Shown: positions 41,001 to 43,863 of the stretch, one piece after another
How the letters are laid out: each line of letters begins with the position of its first letter
Position numbering within the stretch: the first letter of the stretch is position 1
Position numbers and translations under genes: made by a program
From: JAZMZS01 sp045120955
GTDB lineage: Bacteria > Bacillota > Clostridia > Oscillospirales > CAG-272
NCBI GenBank assembly: GCA_045120955.1
Contig: JBGVFH010000087.1
Coordinates: 1-43,863 of the forward strand
DNA: 43,863 nt
Reading direction: 5' to 3'
Notes under the pieces: model-generated
Told to the model about the DNA's origin: nothing
Database searches by the model: none
The model's input: the letters and a program-made list of their open reading frames with translations, nothing else

Positions 41001-43863
41001 CGCTGTGGGTATCGAATCCCACAACCGAAACGACGAAGGCTACAAGGTAGATACTTCGCTGAAAAATGTATATGTTCTTGCAAGCGCGTTTGTTGACGGA
41101 GAGAATATTATCCCTGTAAAACTCGAAGTAAAAGAGTTTTCCGATAAAGAAAATACTCTCTATGTCGCAATCGCGTTAGAGAGTATAAAAAAGAACGAGA
41201 TCGTAAAGCAAGAGGTCGCCACGAATGGCGTTGCCCGACAATACTCTCCCTCGTTCACTATTAGTATAGCAGATTTTCTGCGCAAAATCAACCCCTCGGA
41301 CGAAAGTTTTTATAAATATATTCCAAAAAGGTTGCTGGAGGCATCAAAAACGGAGCAGTACATTTCTCCCCCGTCCGATGCCGAAGCCCCGAACAGAACG
41401 CTCGATCGCGAGTTGAGTTTGAATACTGCTCCTGCTGATAGTATAACAGATCCAGAGGAAAATGTCAAGAAAAATCCGACAGACGAGCGCCATGCTTTGC
41501 CCGAAACGGACAGCGAAGGCAACGCCCTCTCCGCAGGGCAGAGAGAGTATTTTGCGGACAGCAAGGTGCTTGACGAAAACGGAAATCTTCTGCTGGTATA
41601 TCACCGCACACGAAAGGCAGATTTTACGGAGTTTAGGCGGAATGTCAACTACTTCACCGACAGCGCAGAAATGGCAGACAGTTACTCTCCAAACGGTGAA
41701 AGATATGCAGGTTATCTGAATATCACTAACCCGTACATTATCGACGCTGGAGGCGAAAAATGGTCGCGTATCCCTATTGACGACGAAACCAAGCAATTTC
41801 TCGACGAGCGCGGATCTTCCACCTTTGAAGAGGATGGAGCATGGCGCACCACGCCTGCCGATATTGCCGCCGCCATTGAGGAAGCCGTGGACGACGGCGA
41901 AATGGATTACGACGGCATTATAATCCGTAATGTTGACGACACGGGCAGTTATTCCAAGACTGGCAAAAGTGTTGTGGCAAACGATTATATTACCTTCCGC
42001 TCCAATCAATTCAAGAACGCTGACAACGCAAGTCCGACAACCGACAAAGATATTCGCTACGCTCTTCCCGAAAACATTGATGATATCGAGCATAGAAGCA
42101 TCGTTGCAAAGGAAGTTTCAAAGTCAATCAAAGAGGAAATATTGACTTCAAGGGGAGAAAATGCAAAACCTGCAGCTGATGGCAAGGGTGTGCGTGCAAA
42201 AAAGAATGCTGACCATAACCATTCAAAGGTATATACCAAGAGTGACGCTCGTGATGTGATCCACGACGTTATGAGTGAGATACCGCTTATTGACGGCGTG
42301 TTCCCGGCAAGCTTGTTGGGTACCGGTAGAGAATCTGCAGTTGAGATATTGTGGCAGGACCTGAATTCCACCGCTTCGGGTGAGCGCGGCGCCAAGGCGT
42401 TGGAGCTTGCTGAATATATTCTTCAAAATGCCACGCTTGAGCAGATAGAGGATAGCGTTGGTGTTGAAGAAATGCTTGAGCGTAGAAATGCACTCAGGGG
42501 ATATTTGCATAGCTTTGACCTTTCGTCTTTAAAGGGCGATATAAAACACGCATACGGTAAGAGAGCAAGCGAGATATATCTATTATGGAGCAAAAAGAAC
42601 GGCGGTGTATCTCCCGATGCGGCTGTTAGCGAACTTGCAGAAATGGGTGTTCAGATCTCTTCGGAAAATCCCACTGATATCTTATTTGAGATCCATGACG
42701 CTTATAAAAAAGCAGGTGAGTATCTGCGTAAACAAGCCAAGGTGTACCTTGAAGAGACGCTCGACGCTCGTGAAAGTGAACAGATCAAACAAAATATTGC
42801 AAAAGCGATATTACGCGGCTACGATAAGACCGGTTCACCGTCTAAACTGTCAAAGGTGATAAATCAGTATGAAACTGAACTGCGTAATGTCAAGAAAAAA
42901 CTTGAAGACGCAGAAAGTCTTAATTCTATACGCAACAAAGCACTTGATATTATGAACCGTATCGGAGAGATCACCAAGGGCGTATTCGCTAACGCTTCTG
43001 CTTATCGAGATGATATTTTCAAGGGATCCATCGGAAAGCTTGCAAATTTAAAGTATCGCGGAAATCTTCGGAACGGTGACGTAATACGTGGCGCGCTGAA
43101 GGAGCTTAACGCGTGGTATTCAAATGCGGGAAACAGACTGTTTTTTCAAGAGGACGGAAAGCACACCAACATTTATTCTGCCGATATATCGGACATAATG
43201 AAGTATTTATCCGAGAGAGAGGGCGAGCTGTCTGCTGCTGAGTTAAAGATGCTCATAGACGTACTTGAATACTTCAAAAAGACCTCTGAAACCTTCGGCA
43301 AGGTCTTCCGTGGCGGCAAATGGGTTGAAGCCAAGCCTATTGCCGAGAGGTACATAAACATTATCGAGAATAATAAGACGTTAAAGGTCGGTTTGTTCAA
43401 CAAGCTTGCAGGAACGGCGTACAGCGAGACGTTTATGGAGCCTATGACGGTAGCACGGCGTATGGATATGTATGAGGACGGCGCCTTCTTCAGTGATATG
43501 ATGGAAGACATCAGAAAAGGCGCAGAGAATGCTCAGGTGTCAGAGATGGAGATAAAAACCGAGTATGATGAATTCCTTCACAAAAACAAGAAGTACGTTG
43601 AAAAGGCTACTCGCGAGACGGTAGAGCTACGCGGAGAAAGTATTCCACGAATGAACCTAATCCAGCTTTATATGACCACGAAGAGACGGCAGGCGTGGGA
43701 AGCCCTGGCGTACAGCGGTAAGAAGTACACTCTTCCCGGCAATGATAGCATGATAGTCGAAGGGACTATCCCCATCTCGCAGGAGCTTACCGATGAACAG
43801 TTGAAGTCTTACGTTGAGTCATTAAGAGCCGACATAGAAAAGCTTCTCACTGATACGGATAAA
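38029..43863 (+). CDS. Giant polyvalent virion protein, 5' part: zincin protease and ADP-ribosyltransferase-like domains
   Basis: The ATG at 38029 follows an AAAGGAG site, and the frame stays open to the window end, joining 1..2487 on the circle (2,726 aa). Residues about 40-290 contain Gly/Ala-rich hydrophobic stretches (GTSLPAMLAATGAVAIAAGTG), possibly membrane-inserting. A zincin motif HEAGH lies at residues 719-723 with a likely third ligand in NEEITAAY near 774. Residues about 895-1110 form a separate domain seen in polyvalent proteins (LPD3-like, tentative). Residues about 1174-1345 have the ADP-ribosyltransferase layout: VYHRT with His1192, NYFTDS with Tyr1208, then a YDGIIIRNV strand and an FRSNQFKNADN...DIRY ending. 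Long helical regions follow. In the Iyer-type polyvalent proteins these activities act on host targets after injection; here that is inferred. It lies between the portal-proximal helical protein and the capsid genes. Confidence 0.9.
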   Translation, partial: MAYVSISNLQNVKSPATPSTTKDATGFNKGGVLGGIGYVGEKAAVGFMSSLEGIWDYSAGGLAKLFGADDWAERQFANDWFGDWYSHPDEWYNPGKGWQTAGDIAGGIGTSLPAMLAATGAVAIAAGTGGTGAPISAGILSAIGGSTAAVTAGLGAAGTATKQAYRETGKLTGKEFGYGALSGTVEGGMEGLTNALSLGTGAIIKNVAKSFAKETAKTVAKQSVFKTLAGSFIGEAFEEGMAEIIDPVLQRMTYNPEAQNATPQEVAYAAFVGGMSGLLMGGAGTVYDAGKNFQKGNEIVGKKQDSEVMGLSSQIAAFEKKNHTGDETYETVAETYDSLSKSLEATGGVVTTVTQKKLLGELERANTVAVFKPMIYRSAANIVNSANIIADHLNKYGYKTADGKQITVTAEQIRAGIDPNDVSSYAKALKENSILRELAVADATGHLVMDTARFTEATLMGERLASQAELNQFLETAPMQEKDAVAQALGFENVEALARTDYVTLNRLITRFAENGGVEQYMDRRAMAKAIQEIPAETARPMPKVVNLRQDGSVRYSDGDTDIAITKQGDAYTLYNYETNMLSKNMTKAEVNKILRDYNTQKVDADANAIEQARAEAETQQQAEAVEELDTYARENISDYSKLSAPNQGMIRKVLRDARANGITEAETLTFARVAARSGMNIVFDGAKSAVGDANIQGNTIYINPNAPKERLQSRLLLHEAGHALLRSKDGKNLIAEAFRHIAPERSQEIAQRYIKFYKKQGMSMEQYMPIVNEEITAAYIEDVLGDANAWEYILGEDPSLSEKVLSFFRKAARDYSADEKLSAEARKLLRTYKKLFADLSAQNQGNNALELSRQDERRKKAVTRTNDKNAQVTDNSPRITSGMSDDERYEVLKDKDITISAKTDRTKLESVMSKLDIIESDLDLSKYGDKKRLFKKLGEEFGVFRQYNNPDTSVKFSFSKGGMAESVSKQRKGYMRLAKLLTCIDGVIENAVGIESHNRNDEGYKVDTSLKNVYVLASAFVDGENIIPVKLEVKEFSDKENTLYVAIALESIKKNEIVKQEVATNGVARQYSPSFTISIADFLRKINPSDESFYKYIPKRLLEASKTEQYISPPSDAEAPNRTLDRELSLNTAPADSITDPEENVKKNPTDERHALPETDSEGNALSAGQREYFADSKVLDENGNLLLVYHRTRKADFTEFRRNVNYFTDSAEMADSYSPNGERYAGYLNITNPYIIDAGGEKWSRIPIDDETKQFLDERGSSTFEEDGAWRTTPADIAAAIEEAVDDGEMDYDGIIIRNVDDTGSYSKTGKSVVANDYITFRSNQFKNADNASPTTDKDIRYALPENIDDIEHRSIVAKEVSKSIKEEILTSRGENAKPAADGKGVRAKKNADHNHSKVYTKSDARDVIHDVMSEIPLIDGVFPASLLGTGRESAVEILWQDLNSTASGERGAKALELAEYILQNATLEQIEDSVGVEEMLERRNALRGYLHSFDLSSLKGDIKHAYGKRASEIYLLWSKKNGGVSPDAAVSELAEMGVQISSENPTDILFEIHDAYKKAGEYLRKQAKVYLEETLDARESEQIKQNIAKAILRGYDKTGSPSKLSKVINQYETELRNVKKKLEDAESLNSIRNKALDIMNRIGEITKGVFANASAYRDDIFKGSIGKLANLKYRGNLRNGDVIRGALKELNAWYSNAGNRLFFQEDGKHTNIYSADISDIMKYLSEREGELSAAELKMLIDVLEYFKKTSETFGKVFRGGKWVEAKPIAERYINIIENNKTLKVGLFNKLAGTAYSETFMEPMTVARRMDMYEDGAFFSDMMEDIRKGAENAQVSEMEIKTEYDEFLHKNKKYVEKATRETVELRGESIPRMNLIQLYMTTKRRQAWEALAYSGKKYTLPGNDSMIVEGTIPISQELTDEQLKSYVESLRADIEKLLTDTDK
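43723..43863. repeat. Right copy of the 141-bp terminal direct repeat
   Basis: Exact copy of bases 1-141 at the other end of the window; see the left copy. The reading frame of the giant gene is preserved across it (43750 and 28 are equivalent codon starts). Confidence 0.97.

Overview
The window is a complete, circularly permuted genome of a temperate tailed phage of about 43.7 kb. Its first 141 bases are repeated exactly as its last 141 bases, and one reading frame runs across that join, so the unique length is 43,722 bp. Strong AGGAGG-type ribosome sites, ATG/GTG starts, an ImmA-type peptidase, an ArpU-like late regulator and an attP made from the 3' end of a tRNA-Thr(GGU) suggest a Bacillota (clostridial, probably gut) host. 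A P22-like portal, a giant injected-type polyvalent protein, T7/P22-like adaptor and nozzle candidates, and the lack of a tape-measure, sheath or tube gene suggest a short-tailed (podovirus-like) virion. Host and morphotype are inferences.

Layout, read from attP (about 15.05 kb) rightwards. Lysogeny module (15.0-19.9 kb): attP flanked by paired integrase arm-type repeats, a leftward tyrosine integrase, a leftward membrane-anchored SWIM/Mrr nuclease, an ImmA-like metallopeptidase, and a leftward repressor facing a rightward Cro-like gene across three related operators and a TTGACA-17-TATAAT promoter. Early operon (19.6-32.0 kb, all rightward, tightly packed): a small protein sharing the repressor's C-terminal tail, an excisionase-like protein, SSB, a diversity-generating retroelement (DGR), a C5 cytosine methyltransferase, a replication organiser, a PP-loop/PAPS-reductase-like protein, RusA, a ParB-like protein, small Cys-rich proteins and an ArpU-like regulator. 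Late region (32.2 kb to the end, then 1-15.0 kb): small and large terminase, portal, an Ala/Gln-rich helical protein, a 2,726-residue polyvalent protein (zincin plus ADP-ribosyltransferase-like domains), scaffold, decoration protein, major capsid protein, adaptor, nozzle, tail fibre/adhesin genes with carbohydrate-binding modules, and a membrane-protein lysis cluster with no recognisable endolysin.

The main system is the DGR at 21.4-24.2 kb. Two adjacent paralogous C-type-lectin-like target genes each end in a variable repeat. Both repeats match one template repeat (between avd and the reverse transcriptase) and differ from it only at template adenines, apart from one inserted codon in VR1. 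It is unusual in having two targets and in sitting in the early/replication operon rather than with the tail genes.

Other points of interest: a 44-bp promoter element repeated at the two late-transcription starts, each with a terminator-like hairpin downstream; the repressor-tail look-alike; the TM-coiled coil-SWIM-Mrr nuclease as a candidate prophage defence gene; an identical CxxC-x6-CxC knuckle in both portal and nozzle proteins; and a six-fold repeat in the methyltransferase.
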